This document shows, piece after piece, positions 8,421 to 17,329 of a stretch of DNA of 64,000 nt (its first letter is position 1; the number at the start of each line of letters is the position of its first letter). The notes below the pieces were generated by a model. That model ran no database searches, was not told where the DNA came from, and saw only the letters and a list, made by a program, of their open reading frames with translations. Position numbers and translations under genes: made by a program. The DNA is from Halorientalis sp. IM1011 (GTDB taxonomy: Archaea; Halobacteriota; Halobacteria; Halobacteriales; Haloarculaceae), in assembly GCF_001989615.1 (NCBI RefSeq), contig NZ_CP019067.1, positions 2,976,001 through 3,040,000 of the forward strand, written 5' to 3'.

Positions 8421-8579
8421 CCGCCGCGCCTCCGGCGCGGCGGTTCGCTCGACGCGAGGCGTCGAGGGACCTTCGGTCCCTCGGGCAGCCGGTGCGTAGC
8501 ACCGGCGACGAAGCCGAGCGTCGAGGACTTTTTCGCCCACGTTTTTCAAGGAGCGGTTGCGCGCCTTCGGCGCGCAACC
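8421..8579. repeat. array of five perfect triloop hairpins in the intergenic region
   Basis: Five perfect inverted repeats follow one another, each with a 3-nt loop: 8421-8443 (10 bp, loop TCC), 8448-8466 (8 bp, loop GAG), 8464-8482 (8 bp, loop TTC), 8488-8506 (8 bp, loop GTA) and 8555-8579 (11 bp, loop TTC). They occupy the 360-bp gap between the 3' end of sdhA and the start of the surface-protein gene; I see no ORF there. They could be terminator-like RNA hairpins, a remnant mobile palindrome cluster or a structured 3' UTR of the sdh mRNA. Confidence 0.75.
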
Positions 8580-8598
8580 CGACGCAGAAAAAGGTGGT

Positions 8599-10428
8599 CT
8601 AGTAGGAGCGTTCCTTCGGCTCGTAGGTCTTGTCCTCGCCCTCGAGGATGACGGGCTTGTAGTAGAGGTCGGGGTTGCCGTCGTTCCAGGCGAGCATGGT
8701 GTGTTTGATCCAGTCCTCGTCCTTGCGCTCCTGGTGTTCGGCGCGCCAGTGAGCGCCGCGGAACTCCTCGCGGGCGAGGGCACCGAGCGTGATGGCCTCG
8801 GCCACGTCGATGATGTTGCGCGTCTCGATGGTGTGGATCAGGTCGGTGTTGAACGTGCGCGAGGGGTCACGGACGTAGACGTCCTGGTAGCGTTCGCGGG
8901 CGACGCGGAGGTCCTCCAGCGCCTCCTTGAGGTTGCTCTCCTCGCGGAACACGTTGACGTTCTGGGTCATCGTCTCCTGCACGTCGGCCCGGACCTCGGC
9001 GTGGTTGACGCCGTCGTCTTTCTCGAGCAGCGATTCGACGCGCTGCTCCTCGACGTCGACGTGGTGGTCGACGACCTCGTCGGGGTCGACCAGCGCGCCG
9101 TCGGCGGCGACGTCCTCGTCACCGGTGTCGATGGCACCGGGCGCGACGGGCGTGTCGACGTCTTCGTCCTCGCTCTTCGCGGACTGGCCGGTCGGAATCT
9201 GGGCCTCGCCCAGATCGCGGCCGCCGGCGTGGGCACCGGCACGGCCGCCGAAGACCAGCAGTTCGGGCAGGGCGTTGCCGCCGAGGCGGTTCGCGCCGTG
9301 CATGCTGACGCAGGCACACTCGCCGGCAGCGTAGAGGCCGTCGATGCAGGTCTCCCCGTTCTCGTCGACCTCGATACCGCCCATGGCGTAGTGCTGGCCG
9401 GGCTTGACCGGCATCGGCTCTTCGAGGCCGTCGACGCCCTCGAAGTCCTCCGCGAGGTGGAGGATGTTCTCCAGTCGGTCGAGGATGCGTTCCTCGCCGA
9501 GGTGGCGCATGTCGAGGTGGACGTACTCGTCGTCGATGCCGCGGCCCTCGTTGACTTCGGTGAGTTCCGCGCGGGCGACCACGTCGCGGGAGGCGAGTTC
9601 GCCTTCGTTGTTCGCGTAGCCGTACTCGAACATCAGGCGCTCGCCCTCGTCGTTGTAGAGGATGCCACCTTCGCCACGGACACCCTCGGAGATCAGGACG
9701 CCAGTCGAGGGGAGCGTGGTCGGGTGGAACTGGATCATCTCCATGTCCTCGACCGGGACGCCGGCGCGGTAGGCCATCGCGGGGCCGTCGCCGGTGTTGG
9801 CCACCGCGTTGGTGGTGTGGTCGAAGGCCTGCCCCAGGCCGCCGGTGGCGAGGATCACGCCGCCTGACGCCTGGAAGCCGGCGAGCTCACCGGTCTTGAT
9901 GTCGTAGGCGACACAGCCGTGACAGACCCGATCCTCGGGGTCGTCGTGGTCGGTGACGGCGAGTCGGGTGACGTACCACTCGTCGTAGACCTCGATGCCT
10001 CGCTTGACCACCTGCTCGTACATCGTGTGGAGCATGTGGTGGCCAGTCTCGGCACCGGCGTAGGTGGTCCGCGGGAACGAGAGGCCGCCGAAGGGTCGCT
10101 GGGAGACGCGGCCGTCGTCCTCGCGGGAGAAGGGCATCCCCCAGTGTTCGAGGTTGATGACCTCCTCTGGGGCGTTCTTCGCGAACGTCTCGATCGCCGG
10201 GGCGTCGCCCAGGAAGTCCGAGCCCTTCATCGTGTCGTAGGCGTGGTCTTCCCAGGAGTCGGCGTCGCGCAGTGCTGCGTTGATACCGCCCTCCGCCGCG
10301 CCGGTGTGACTCCGGACGGGGTGGAGCTTCGTCACGATGGCCACGTCGGCGCCTTCCTCGTGGGCCGCGATGGCCGCACGCAACCCGGCTCCGCCGCCGC
10401 CGATGACAAGAACGTCGTGTTCGTGCAT
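8599..10428 (-). CDS. sdhA: succinate dehydrogenase flavoprotein subunit SdhA
   Basis: A 609-residue flavoprotein of the SdhA/FrdA family. The FAD-binding 'VIGGGGAGLRAA' is at the N-terminus, the flavinylation segment 'RSHTGAAEGGINA' is present, the active-site region 'HPTTLPSTGVLISEGVRGEGG' is recognisable, and 'GLYAAGECACVSMHGANRLGGNAL' is the second FAD contact. It oxidises succinate to fumarate in complex II on the inner face of the membrane. The start at 10428 removes a 36-residue non-homologous extension. It is the last gene of the sdhCDBA operon, 26 bp after sdhB. Confidence 0.97.
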   Translation of the reverse strand: MHEHDVLVIGGGGAGLRAAIAAHEEGADVAIVTKLHPVRSHTGAAEGGINAALRDADSWEDHAYDTMKGSDFLGDAPAIETFAKNAPEEVINLEHWGMPFSREDDGRVSQRPFGGLSFPRTTYAGAETGHHMLHTMYEQVVKRGIEVYDEWYVTRLAVTDHDDPEDRVCHGCVAYDIKTGELAGFQASGGVILATGGLGQAFDHTTNAVANTGDGPAMAYRAGVPVEDMEMIQFHPTTLPSTGVLISEGVRGEGGILYNDEGERLMFEYGYANNEGELASRDVVARAELTEVNEGRGIDDEYVHLDMRHLGEERILDRLENILHLAEDFEGVDGLEEPMPVKPGQHYAMGGIEVDENGETCIDGLYAAGECACVSMHGANRLGGNALPELLVFGGRAGAHAGGRDLGEAQIPTGQSAKSEDEDVDTPVAPGAIDTGDEDVAADGALVDPDEVVDHHVDVEEQRVESLLEKDDGVNHAEVRADVQETMTQNVNVFREESNLKEALEDLRVARERYQDVYVRDPSRTFNTDLIHTIETRNIIDVAEAITLGALAREEFRGAHWRAEHQERKDEDWIKHTMLAWNDGNPDLYYKPVILEGEDKTYEPKERSY

Positions 10429-10454
10429 GGGTGTTGAGATGGATTCGCTAGGGG

Positions 10455-11348
10455 TTACCAGAACTTCAAGTTGTTCTTGACCGCTTCGCGCTTCAGCTCC
10501 TGAATGTGCTCTGTCAGCGGGATGTCCTTCGGGCACACCTCGGTACAGGAGAACTGGGTCTGACAGCGCCAGACGCCGTGTTCCTGCTCGATGATGTTGA
10601 GCCGCTCCTGCTTGCGGCTCTCGCCTTCGCGTTCGTCCATCGCGAACCGGTAGGCCTTGTTGATGGCCGCCGGGCCGAGGTACTCGTTGTCGCCGGCCGC
10701 GATGTTACAGGAGGACATGCACGCGCCACACCAGATACAGCGCGTGGACATCTTGATCTTCTCGCGGTTCTCCCGGTCCTGGCGCTGCTCTTCGAGTTCG
10801 CCGTCCGGGAGTTCGTCGGCGTCGAAGAACGGTTCGACGGCCTCCATCTGGTCGTAGAAGTGCTCCATGTCGACGACCAGGTCCTTGACGACCTCCTGGT
10901 GGGGGAGCGGTTCGATGCGGATGGTCGAACTGAGGTGGTCTTCGAGGTCAGCGATCTGGGTCTTACAGCCCAGGCGCTGGGTCCCGTTGACGAACAGGGC
11001 GTCGGAGCCACAGATCGCCTGCCGGCAGGAGTGCCGGAAGGTAAGGGAGGAGTCGTAGTGGTCGCGGGCGTAGATCAGCGCGTCGAGCACCGTCATCCCC
11101 TTGAAGAAGGGGACGTGGAAGGTGTCGAAGCGGGGTTCTTCTTTGCCGGCGACCTCGGGGTCGAAGCGGAAGACCTTGATCTCGACCGTCTCCTCGGCGT
11201 CGTCGATCTCCGTCCGGGCTTCCTCTTCGAGGTCCCGCTGGGCGGCACGCTGGCGTTTCTGTTCCATCCGGCGGGACTGGTGGGGCGACTCCGCCGGTTC
11301 GGTCTCTGCCTCGGTCTCGGTCTCTTGTTCTTGGACTTCAGTGCTCAT
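10455..11348 (-). CDS. sdhB: succinate dehydrogenase iron-sulfur subunit SdhB
   Basis: A 297-residue protein. After an acidic N-terminal extension of about 55 residues unusual outside haloarchaea, it has the [2Fe-2S] domain ('SCRQAICGSDALFVNG') and the ferredoxin-like domain with 'CIWCGACMSSCNIA' and 'QTQFSCTEVCPKDIPL'. It carries electrons from SdhA to the membrane anchor. The start at 11348 overlaps the sdhD stop by 4 nt (ATGA), indicating translational coupling. Longer in-frame forms reach into sdhD and are rejected. Confidence 0.96.
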   Translation of the reverse strand: MSTEVQEQETETEAETEPAESPHQSRRMEQKRQRAAQRDLEEEARTEIDDAEETVEIKVFRFDPEVAGKEEPRFDTFHVPFFKGMTVLDALIYARDHYDSSLTFRHSCRQAICGSDALFVNGTQRLGCKTQIADLEDHLSSTIRIEPLPHQEVVKDLVVDMEHFYDQMEAVEPFFDADELPDGELEEQRQDRENREKIKMSTRCIWCGACMSSCNIAAGDNEYLGPAAINKAYRFAMDEREGESRKQERLNIIEQEHGVWRCQTQFSCTEVCPKDIPLTEHIQELKREAVKNNLKFW

Positions 11349-11713
11349 GCGATGATCCCTGCCATGTAGAGTGCGGTTCGGATTCCCTGGGCGATCAACA
11401 CGCCGCTGGCGACGACCAGGACCCACTTGACGACCTGCTTCTGGGTGCCGCCGAGGCCCTGGTTGATCAGTGCGTTGTAGACGCCGTTGACGCCGTGGAA
11501 GGTCGCGGTCACGAGGAACGCGACCATGGTGCCGAAGTAGCCCACCTGTTGCATCCGTGCCTGCGTCCCCAGGAAGGTGACTTCGGCGGCGTGGTTGACG
11601 AAGTGCAACAGCATGAAGTGAAAGGCCAGCACGCCGATCAGGAACACGGCGGTGATCCGCTGGAGGAACCACCGCGTCCCCTTGTACTCGAACGAGGAGT
11701 AGTGCTCGGCCAT
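11345..11713 (-). CDS. sdhD: succinate dehydrogenase membrane anchor SdhD
   Basis: A 122-residue protein with three hydrophobic helices and the heme/quinone region 'AFHFMLLHFVNHAAEV' near the middle. Together with SdhC it anchors complex II and passes electrons to menaquinone. The start MAEHYSSFEYKG at 11713 lies 1 nt after the stop of sdhC; the stop overlaps sdhB. The order C-D-B-A is that of other haloarchaeal sdh operons. Confidence 0.93.
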   Translation of the reverse strand: MAEHYSSFEYKGTRWFLQRITAVFLIGVLAFHFMLLHFVNHAAEVTFLGTQARMQQVGYFGTMVAFLVTATFHGVNGVYNALINQGLGGTQKQVVKWVLVVASGVLIAQGIRTALYMAGIIA

Positions 11714-11714
11714 G

Positions 11715-12107
11715 TTAGAACGCCCCCGCGAGGAAGGTCGGCACGCTCGCGGCGACGATGGCCGCCGAGACCACGAGCGATGCGTAGAAACTCTTGTCCT
11801 GTGCCTCCAGTCCGACACCGAGGTCGACGAACAACAAACGGACGCCGTTGAGGATGTGGAACACGGCGACCGCGAGCAGACCCACCTCGAGCACGCGGAC
11901 GACGACGAGCGACTCCAGTCCCTGGATGGTGCTCGTGTACATCGTCCCGCTCTGGGTCGCAGTGCTCAACACCGCGATGTGTGTAAACAGGTAGCCGATG
12001 AGCACCCAGCCAGAGAACTTGTGGAAGATCCAGGCCCACATGCCGGCCGAGAACTCCTTCCACCGGCCGAAGTCCTCGATGGTGCCCCGGTCGTACGACT
12101 GACTCAT
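11715..12107 (-). CDS. sdhC: succinate dehydrogenase cytochrome b556 subunit SdhC
   Basis: A 130-residue membrane protein with the SdhC signature: '[25 protein letters not shown]' gives the first helix with His ligands, and '[17 protein letters not shown]' matches the family motif HxxNGxRHLxWD in diverged form. It is the first gene of the sdhCDBA operon on the minus strand; the operon promoter should lie in 12108-12190, where minus-strand 'ACTATAC' is a candidate TATA element. Confidence 0.93.
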   Translation of the reverse strand: MSQSYDRGTIEDFGRWKEFSAGMWAWIFHKFSGWVLIGYLFTHIAVLSTATQSGTMYTSTIQGLESLVVVRVLEVGLLAVAVFHILNGVRLLFVDLGVGLEAQDKSFYASLVVSAAIVAASVPTFLAGAF

Positions 12108-12319
12108 AACGTTCGTGGGCAGGTACTGGGGGTGTATAGTAGTTTCTACCTCGCCTCCGTATCACAGCGTTTAGCCGCCGACGGCCCGGTCATGTTCGGT
12201 TCCGACCGTTCGATTCGGCGACGTGTTTTTCCCTCGTTCCGGGTGTGAACCGTCGACAGGCGCTGTCCCGGCCACAACTCCTATTGCTGCTCGTCGTCTC
12301 CCATCCCCACGAGTACAGC

Positions 12320-12958
12320 ATGCAACGACGAATTCTCGCAGCAGTGGCGGTTGCAGCGGTGATGGCGACAGCAGGGTGTGGGTTCCTGTTGGGCAACGAA
12401 CCCCTTCGACTGAACGCCTCCCAGGTCACGGTCTCGGATTCGGCCGTCGAGGAGACCGGCTACGAGGAGACCAACGTGACCGAACAGGTGATCAGGGAAG
12501 AGGTCGAGGCCGCGGGCCAGACTCGCGAGGTCATCGCGACGAACCACCTGGCCCAATACGAACGACAGGTTGGGCTCGAACCGCTCGGCGAACAGCGCGC
12601 CGCGGTGTTCGTCGCCTTCTCGAGCCCACAGGCAGAAGTCCTCGGCAAGTCGTTCAGTCCGCTCGCGACGATGTCCGAACGCGAGATTCTCCAACAGGCC
12701 CAGACCAGCTATCGGGGTCTCGAGGTGGGCGAACAGACCGGGAGCCGCAACATAACGACGCTCGGCTCCGAACGGACTGTAAAGCAGTTCGACGGCACGG
12801 CGACGCTGGCCGGTCAGGAGGTGGACGTAGTGATCCACGCCGGCAAGTTCGAACACGGTGATGACTTCATCGGCGTCGTCGCCATCTACCCGGAACGGAT
12901 CGACGGTGAGGAAGACCGGGTCGTGACGATGGTCCAAGGCCTCGAACACGACGGCTAA
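12320..12958 (+). CDS. haloarchaeal lipoprotein (DUF6517-like)
   Basis: A 212-residue predicted lipoprotein. The start at 12320 gives MQRRILAAV, a hydrophobic stretch and the lipobox TAGC at residues about 17-20, so the mature N-terminus is Cys. The rest is acidic with no membrane segment. It ends in a region of beta strands ('GQEVDVVIHAGKF..DFIGVVAIYPE'). It resembles haloarchaeal proteins annotated DUF6517; the function is unknown. The longer frame from 12245 adds a Leu-rich but non-signal sequence and is less likely. Confidence 0.75.
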   Translation: MQRRILAAVAVAAVMATAGCGFLLGNEPLRLNASQVTVSDSAVEETGYEETNVTEQVIREEVEAAGQTREVIATNHLAQYERQVGLEPLGEQRAAVFVAFSSPQAEVLGKSFSPLATMSEREILQQAQTSYRGLEVGEQTGSRNITTLGSERTVKQFDGTATLAGQEVDVVIHAGKFEHGDDFIGVVAIYPERIDGEEDRVVTMVQGLEHDG

Positions 12959-13064
12959 CTCGGCCCGACGCGATCGAATCGGAGGAAAATCCACGTTCCT
13001 TATACTTTCCAATCATGTTCGGCCGGAAAGGTTTTGACTACCACCTGCTTCCGGACGGGATGCA

Positions 13065-14273
13065 ATGGGAGAGCGAATACGAAGCATAGTTGTAACTGCG
13101 ATGGTAGTTGCACTGACAGTATCGGCGAGTGGAGTGGTCGGCGCACAGGGGGTAGCTCCGACGACGGATGGGACCGTCGCGGAGTCGACAGCGGCCGACG
13201 CTCAGCAGGCGTCGGGGTACTCCGGTGCGACGGTTTCCTTCGAGACGCGAGACGACGCGATCGTGAACTACGCCATCGACGGTGAGACGCTGCTGGACTC
13301 GGTCGCCGTCGAGTCACGGAGCACCACCCGATCGCGACTGGGGGCGGGCGCGAGTCTCGACCTCTCGGCGGTGACCCGGATCGGCGGGTCGGGCCTGTCG
13401 CTCGGGAGCCAGACCGACCTCTCGGCGTCGGTCGCGTTCGACAGTGGCGCCGAGATGACCGCTCACGACGGGAGCCAGGGCATCTTCGTGGTTCGTGCGA
13501 ACGACGAGGCACAGGTCGCGTCGGTCAACCTCTCGGGCGACGCGTCGGCCGAGAGCGAGGGTGACGGCCGCGTCGTCGTCTCACAGGAGAACGGCGCCGA
13601 CGGGACCTTCATCGTCGTCGGCGACGGCGAGGTGACGGTCAACGACGCCGGCAACGTGACCGCCCGCATCGGGCAGGACGGGTCGCTCGTCTTCCGACCC
13701 TACCCCGACGGCCGTGACGACTCCGATTCCGAGGAAGAGCGTCTCATCGCCCAGGGGACCGCCGCCGCGGAAGTGACGGTCTCGCAGGCCGAATCGGGCG
13801 GCGAGTACGCAACCGACGTGGTGAACTACGGGCAGGACACCACCGTCGAGGTCTCCGAGCAAAGCGCCAGCACGGTGAACATGACGGTCGAACGGAGCGA
13901 GCAGCAGGGTCGCGTCGTCATCGCCTCGCTCGCGGAGGAGATCCAGTCAGCCGAGGACGTACAGGTGTACGTCGACGGCGAAGCCGCGGCGCGAGCCGAG
14001 AGCGTCACGGAACTGGAGAGCGCCACGCAGAACGGCGACAACTCCCGGTTCATGGTCTCGAACGCGGCGAGCGCGCAGGCCAGCGGCGAAGTGCTGGTCG
14101 GGATCAACCACTTCTCGACGCGGTCGGTCTCGGTGCAGGACGGCGGATCGAGTGACGGCGGGTCCGGCGACCAGTCCGACGGCACCACCTCCGGGAGCGG
14201 TCCCGGATTCGGTGTCGTGATCGCACTGCTCGCGGTGCTTTCGACGGCGCTTCTGGCACGGTACCGCGACTAA
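13065..14273 (+). CDS. PGF-CTERM surface protein
   Basis: A 402-residue exported protein. It has a Sec signal at residues 6-27 ending 'VVGAQG', an acidic Ser/Thr-rich ectodomain with repeated Val/Gly strands, a Ser/Gly/Asp linker ('GGSSDGGSGDQSDG'), and a PGF-CTERM tail (SGPGFGVVIALLAVL, then a short basic end). The tail predicts cleavage and lipid attachment by archaeosortase A. The ectodomain is not recognised. The gene overlaps the 3' end of the convergent deacylase by 4 bp. Confidence 0.85.
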   Translation: MGERIRSIVVTAMVVALTVSASGVVGAQGVAPTTDGTVAESTAADAQQASGYSGATVSFETRDDAIVNYAIDGETLLDSVAVESRSTTRSRLGAGASLDLSAVTRIGGSGLSLGSQTDLSASVAFDSGAEMTAHDGSQGIFVVRANDEAQVASVNLSGDASAESEGDGRVVVSQENGADGTFIVVGDGEVTVNDAGNVTARIGQDGSLVFRPYPDGRDDSDSEEERLIAQGTAAAEVTVSQAESGGEYATDVVNYGQDTTVEVSEQSASTVNMTVERSEQQGRVVIASLAEEIQSAEDVQVYVDGEAAARAESVTELESATQNGDNSRFMVSNAASAQASGEVLVGINHFSTRSVSVQDGGSSDGGSGDQSDGTTSGSGPGFGVVIALLAVLSTALLARYRD

Positions 14274-15292
14274 CGTCCCGTAGAATCCGTTTCTTTCTGT
14301 TCCCGTTCGACCGCCCGGAGGGTGTCGGCGTCGAGCCGCACGAGATGGCAGAGCGGGTTGCCCGGATACACCAGCGGGTTTTCGAGGACGCCGACGATGA
14401 CGCCGTCGAAGGGCGCACAGACGGTGTCCGAGGCGGCCTTGAAGGGATTCGTGATGGTACAGATGCGGTCGCCCTCGTGGACCAGTGCGCCCTGGGCGTG
14501 GTGCATCTCGACGACGCCGCCGGCGTTGGCCCGGAGCCACGTCTTCTCGTCCTGATCGGCGACGATGGTGCGCCAGCCGGGCCAGTTGACCGCCTCGGTC
14601 GGGCGGAGGTCGTACTCCGCGAGAACGCTCACTACGCCGTCGAGCGCGCGGTCGATCAGGTCCCGCTGGAACCGGTGGGCCTCGCCCATCTCGACGGTGA
14701 TCGTCGGGACGCCCGCGTCGGTGGCCTCCCGGCGGAGCGACCCCGACGGACCCTCGCTGGAGATGATGACGTGCGAGGAGAAGGCCTTCGCGAGACGGGC
14801 GACTCGCGGGTCGTCCGTGTCGGCACGGACGTGGAGCATGTTCGTCCGCCCGCGCGTCGAGGTGTGGAAGTCGATGCCGAGGTCGCAGGGCTCGACGAAC
14901 TCGTCGAAGATCCGCGCGGCCATCCGCTGGGCGCTGGTGCTGTCCTCGGCCCCCGGAAAGGCGCGGTTGAGGTCGCGGTCGTGGATGGGGAGGTACCGTT
15001 GCTGGCCCATGAACCCGGGGACGTTCAGGACCGGCAGACAGACGAGTGTCCCCTCGAGGCCGTCGTGATCCCACTCCTGGGCGACCTCGCGGACGACCTC
15101 GATCCCGTTGAGTTCGTCGCCGTGGATCGCGGCGCTCAGAAAGACGGTCGGTCCCGGTTTCGCACCGTTGATGATCGTCACCGGGATCCGGATCGGGTCA
15201 CCGAGGTACGTCTCGCTCACCGGGAAGCGGATGTCGTCGGTCTCGCCGGGTTCGACCCGGCCACCGCTGTACGTGAAATCCCCCGCGGCCAT
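14270..15292 (-). CDS. succinylglutamate desuccinylase/aspartoacylase family zinc hydrolase (M14-like)
   Basis: A 340-residue zinc carboxypeptidase-fold deacylase. Zinc and catalytic motifs are 'AAIHGDELNGIEV' (HxxE), 'DRDLNRAFPG', 'GIDFHTS' (second His) and the Glu in 'ITVEMGEAHRF'. A C-terminal beta-barrel follows ('ALVHEGDRICTITNPF..VCAPFDGVIVGVLENPLVYPGNPL'). The start at 15292 is 134 bp from the divergent RimK-RimB gene. In bacteria such deacylases occur beside rimK/rimB and may remove the added amino acid; here the link is by proximity only. Confidence 0.88.
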   Translation of the reverse strand: MAAGDFTYSGGRVEPGETDDIRFPVSETYLGDPIRIPVTIINGAKPGPTVFLSAAIHGDELNGIEVVREVAQEWDHDGLEGTLVCLPVLNVPGFMGQQRYLPIHDRDLNRAFPGAEDSTSAQRMAARIFDEFVEPCDLGIDFHTSTRGRTNMLHVRADTDDPRVARLAKAFSSHVIISSEGPSGSLRREATDAGVPTITVEMGEAHRFQRDLIDRALDGVVSVLAEYDLRPTEAVNWPGWRTIVADQDEKTWLRANAGGVVEMHHAQGALVHEGDRICTITNPFKAASDTVCAPFDGVIVGVLENPLVYPGNPLCHLVRLDADTLRAVEREQKETDSTGR

Positions 15293-15426
15293 GGCAACTC
15301 TAGGGGGAGGCAAGTACAAAAACTGCCCTGCCGGTTCGAGCCCGGAAACCCGCAGGTCCCCGACGCGACGAGTCGGTCGCGCCGGCCGATCACCACACAT
15401 ACGGTCTGGGGGATGTACTCTCCACT

Positions 15427-16785
15427 ATGGCCGACACCACGGACCCGACGATCGGCGTCCTCAGCCTCCACACCAGCAAGGAGACGAAGGCGATCTGTAA
15501 CGCCGTCACCGCGCTGGGCTACGAGGCCGAGTGGCTCCGCGCGGAGAACACCGCCGTCGACGTTCGCGACGGCCGGGCCACGCTCGAACCCGACGCCGAC
15601 GTGATCGTCAACCGGCTCCTCCTCTCGAAACAGGAACAACCCGCCGAGGGACTGGGGCTCGCAGCCACTATCGCCAACCTGCGACCCATGCTCAACTCGC
15701 CGGGACCGACGCTGTCGGCTACCTACAAGTTCGCCACGGCGACCGCACTGGCCGAAGCGGACGTCCCCATTCCAGACGCGCTGCTGGCGCTCTCGACCGA
15801 CCGCCTCGACGCGGACCGCGAGCGCTTCGGCGACCCCGCCGTCTACAAGACCGCCATCGGCACGCACGGCGGCGGCACCTGGAAGGTCGACGCCGGCAAC
15901 ACCGTCAACGCGCAGGTCGGGCCGCGGCAGGCCTTCCTACAGGAGTTTCTCGCCACCACCGACGACCACCACAGCGACCTCCGGGTCTACGTCGTGGGCG
16001 ACGAAGTGATCGCCGCGATGTCCCGCACCGCACAGGGCGAGGAGTGGCGCGCAAACGTCGCGCTGGGCAGCGAGACCGCCGACGTGACCGACAGCCTCCC
16101 CGAGGACGTGGCGGACATCGCCCGCCGTGCGACCGACGCGGTCGGCCTCGACTACGCCGGCATCGACGTTATCGAGGGCCCGGACGGCTGGTACGTGCTG
16201 GAGGTCAACCCCACCGCCGGGTTCAAGGGCCTGTTCGGCGCGACCGGGATCAACCCCGCGCCGTACATCGCGAAACTCGCCATCGAGCGGGCTGGTGGGG
16301 CCGTCGACGACGAGGCCGTCGCGGAGCTCGCGACGGAACTCGACGACTCGCGGCCGGCCTGCATGCCCGAGGTCGACTCAGAGGACCCGGCCGAACCGGT
16401 CGTGATCGGCTACACGGAGGAGGTCGTCGTCCGCGGAACCCGGGGGGCAGAGACCGTCTACGCCAAATCCGACACGGGCGCGACCCGGACGAGTATCGAC
16501 GCCGCGCTGGCCGCCGACATCGGCACCGGGCCGATCAAGGACATCGTAAAGATCCGGTCGGGTAGCGTCAAGGAGGGGCGCTCCAGGCCGGTCGTCGACC
16601 TCGTGGTCGGCGTCGGCGGCAGTCAACACACCGTCACCGCGAGCATCGAGGACCGCAGCCACATGGACTACCCGCTGCTTCTGGGCCGGGACATCCTCGA
16701 ACACTACCACGTCGACGTGACCCGGCGGGCCGACCGGACTACGACGGAAGTCGACACCGAAGAGGAGGAAGCCGGCGAGGAGTAA
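15427..16785 (+). CDS. RimK-type ATP-grasp ligase fused to a RimB/retropepsin-like domain
   Basis: A 452-residue fusion. Residues about 1-300 are a RimK-like ATP-grasp ligase: 'IVNRLLLSKQ', 'SATYKFATATALAEADVPIP', ATP-binding 'VYKTAIGTHGGGTWKV', 'QEFLATT', metal-binding 'GWYVLEVNPTAGFKG'. Residues about 325-435 are an aspartyl-protease-like domain of the RimB/DUF785 type with 'AKSDTGATRTSIDA' (DTGA motif) and 'LLLGRDIL'. The ligase should attach an amino acid such as Glu to a protein or peptide, and the second domain may trim it. The tail is a Glu-rich stretch. The fusion plus the neighbouring M14-like deacylase suggests a complete add/remove module; the target is unknown. Confidence 0.88.
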   Translation: MADTTDPTIGVLSLHTSKETKAICNAVTALGYEAEWLRAENTAVDVRDGRATLEPDADVIVNRLLLSKQEQPAEGLGLAATIANLRPMLNSPGPTLSATYKFATATALAEADVPIPDALLALSTDRLDADRERFGDPAVYKTAIGTHGGGTWKVDAGNTVNAQVGPRQAFLQEFLATTDDHHSDLRVYVVGDEVIAAMSRTAQGEEWRANVALGSETADVTDSLPEDVADIARRATDAVGLDYAGIDVIEGPDGWYVLEVNPTAGFKGLFGATGINPAPYIAKLAIERAGGAVDDEAVAELATELDDSRPACMPEVDSEDPAEPVVIGYTEEVVVRGTRGAETVYAKSDTGATRTSIDAALAADIGTGPIKDIVKIRSGSVKEGRSRPVVDLVVGVGGSQHTVTASIEDRSHMDYPLLLGRDILEHYHVDVTRRADRTTTEVDTEEEEAGEE

Positions 16786-16912
16786 CCCGTAAGCCTGTCT
16801 TACTGAACGGTAGCCCGGACTGGTACGTCACGCTCGTCCCGATCAGTGTGTTCTCCGGTCCCAGCACTCACAGCCAGTTTCTAACTATGCCCGTGGCGCT
16901 CCCAGTGCCGGT

Positions 16913-17329
16913 ATGTACGACACGATTCTGGTACCCATCGACGGGAGCGACGGTGCCAACCGGGCGACCGAACACGCTCTCGAACTCGCCGAGCGGTTCG
17001 GAGCGACGCTGTACTCGATTTTCGTCGTCGACACCCGCCTGTACGGCGAACCCGGACTGAGCAGCACCGAACTGGTGATCGACGAGATCGAAGACACCGG
17101 TCACGGCTATCTCAAGACGCTCTCGGAACGCGCCGAACGCGAGGGCATCGAGGTCGTAACCCGAAACTGTCACGGCGTGCCCCATCAGGAAATCATCGCC
17201 TACGCCGACGAGGTCGACGCCGACGCCATCGTGATGGGATTCGAGGGCAAGACCCACTCGAAGGGTAACATCGGCAGCGTCGTCGAGCGCGTCCTCCGGG
17301 ACGCCAGCCGACCCGTCTTCGCGGTCTAG
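16913..17329 (+). CDS. universal stress protein (UspA family)
   Basis: A 138-residue single Usp domain. The N-terminus 'ILVPIDGSDGANRATEHAL' and the C-terminal 'DAIVMGFEGKTHSKGNIGSVVERVLRDASRPVF' correspond to the ATP-binding G-x2-G-x9-G(S/T) pattern, with one insertion of KTHS typical of the ATP-binding subclass. Its stop overlaps the stop of the convergent glycosylase gene by 4 bp. A role in stress signalling is inferred from the family. Confidence 0.92.
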   Translation: MYDTILVPIDGSDGANRATEHALELAERFGATLYSIFVVDTRLYGEPGLSSTELVIDEIEDTGHGYLKTLSERAEREGIEVVTRNCHGVPHQEIIAYADEVDADAIVMGFEGKTHSKGNIGSVVERVLRDASRPVFAV

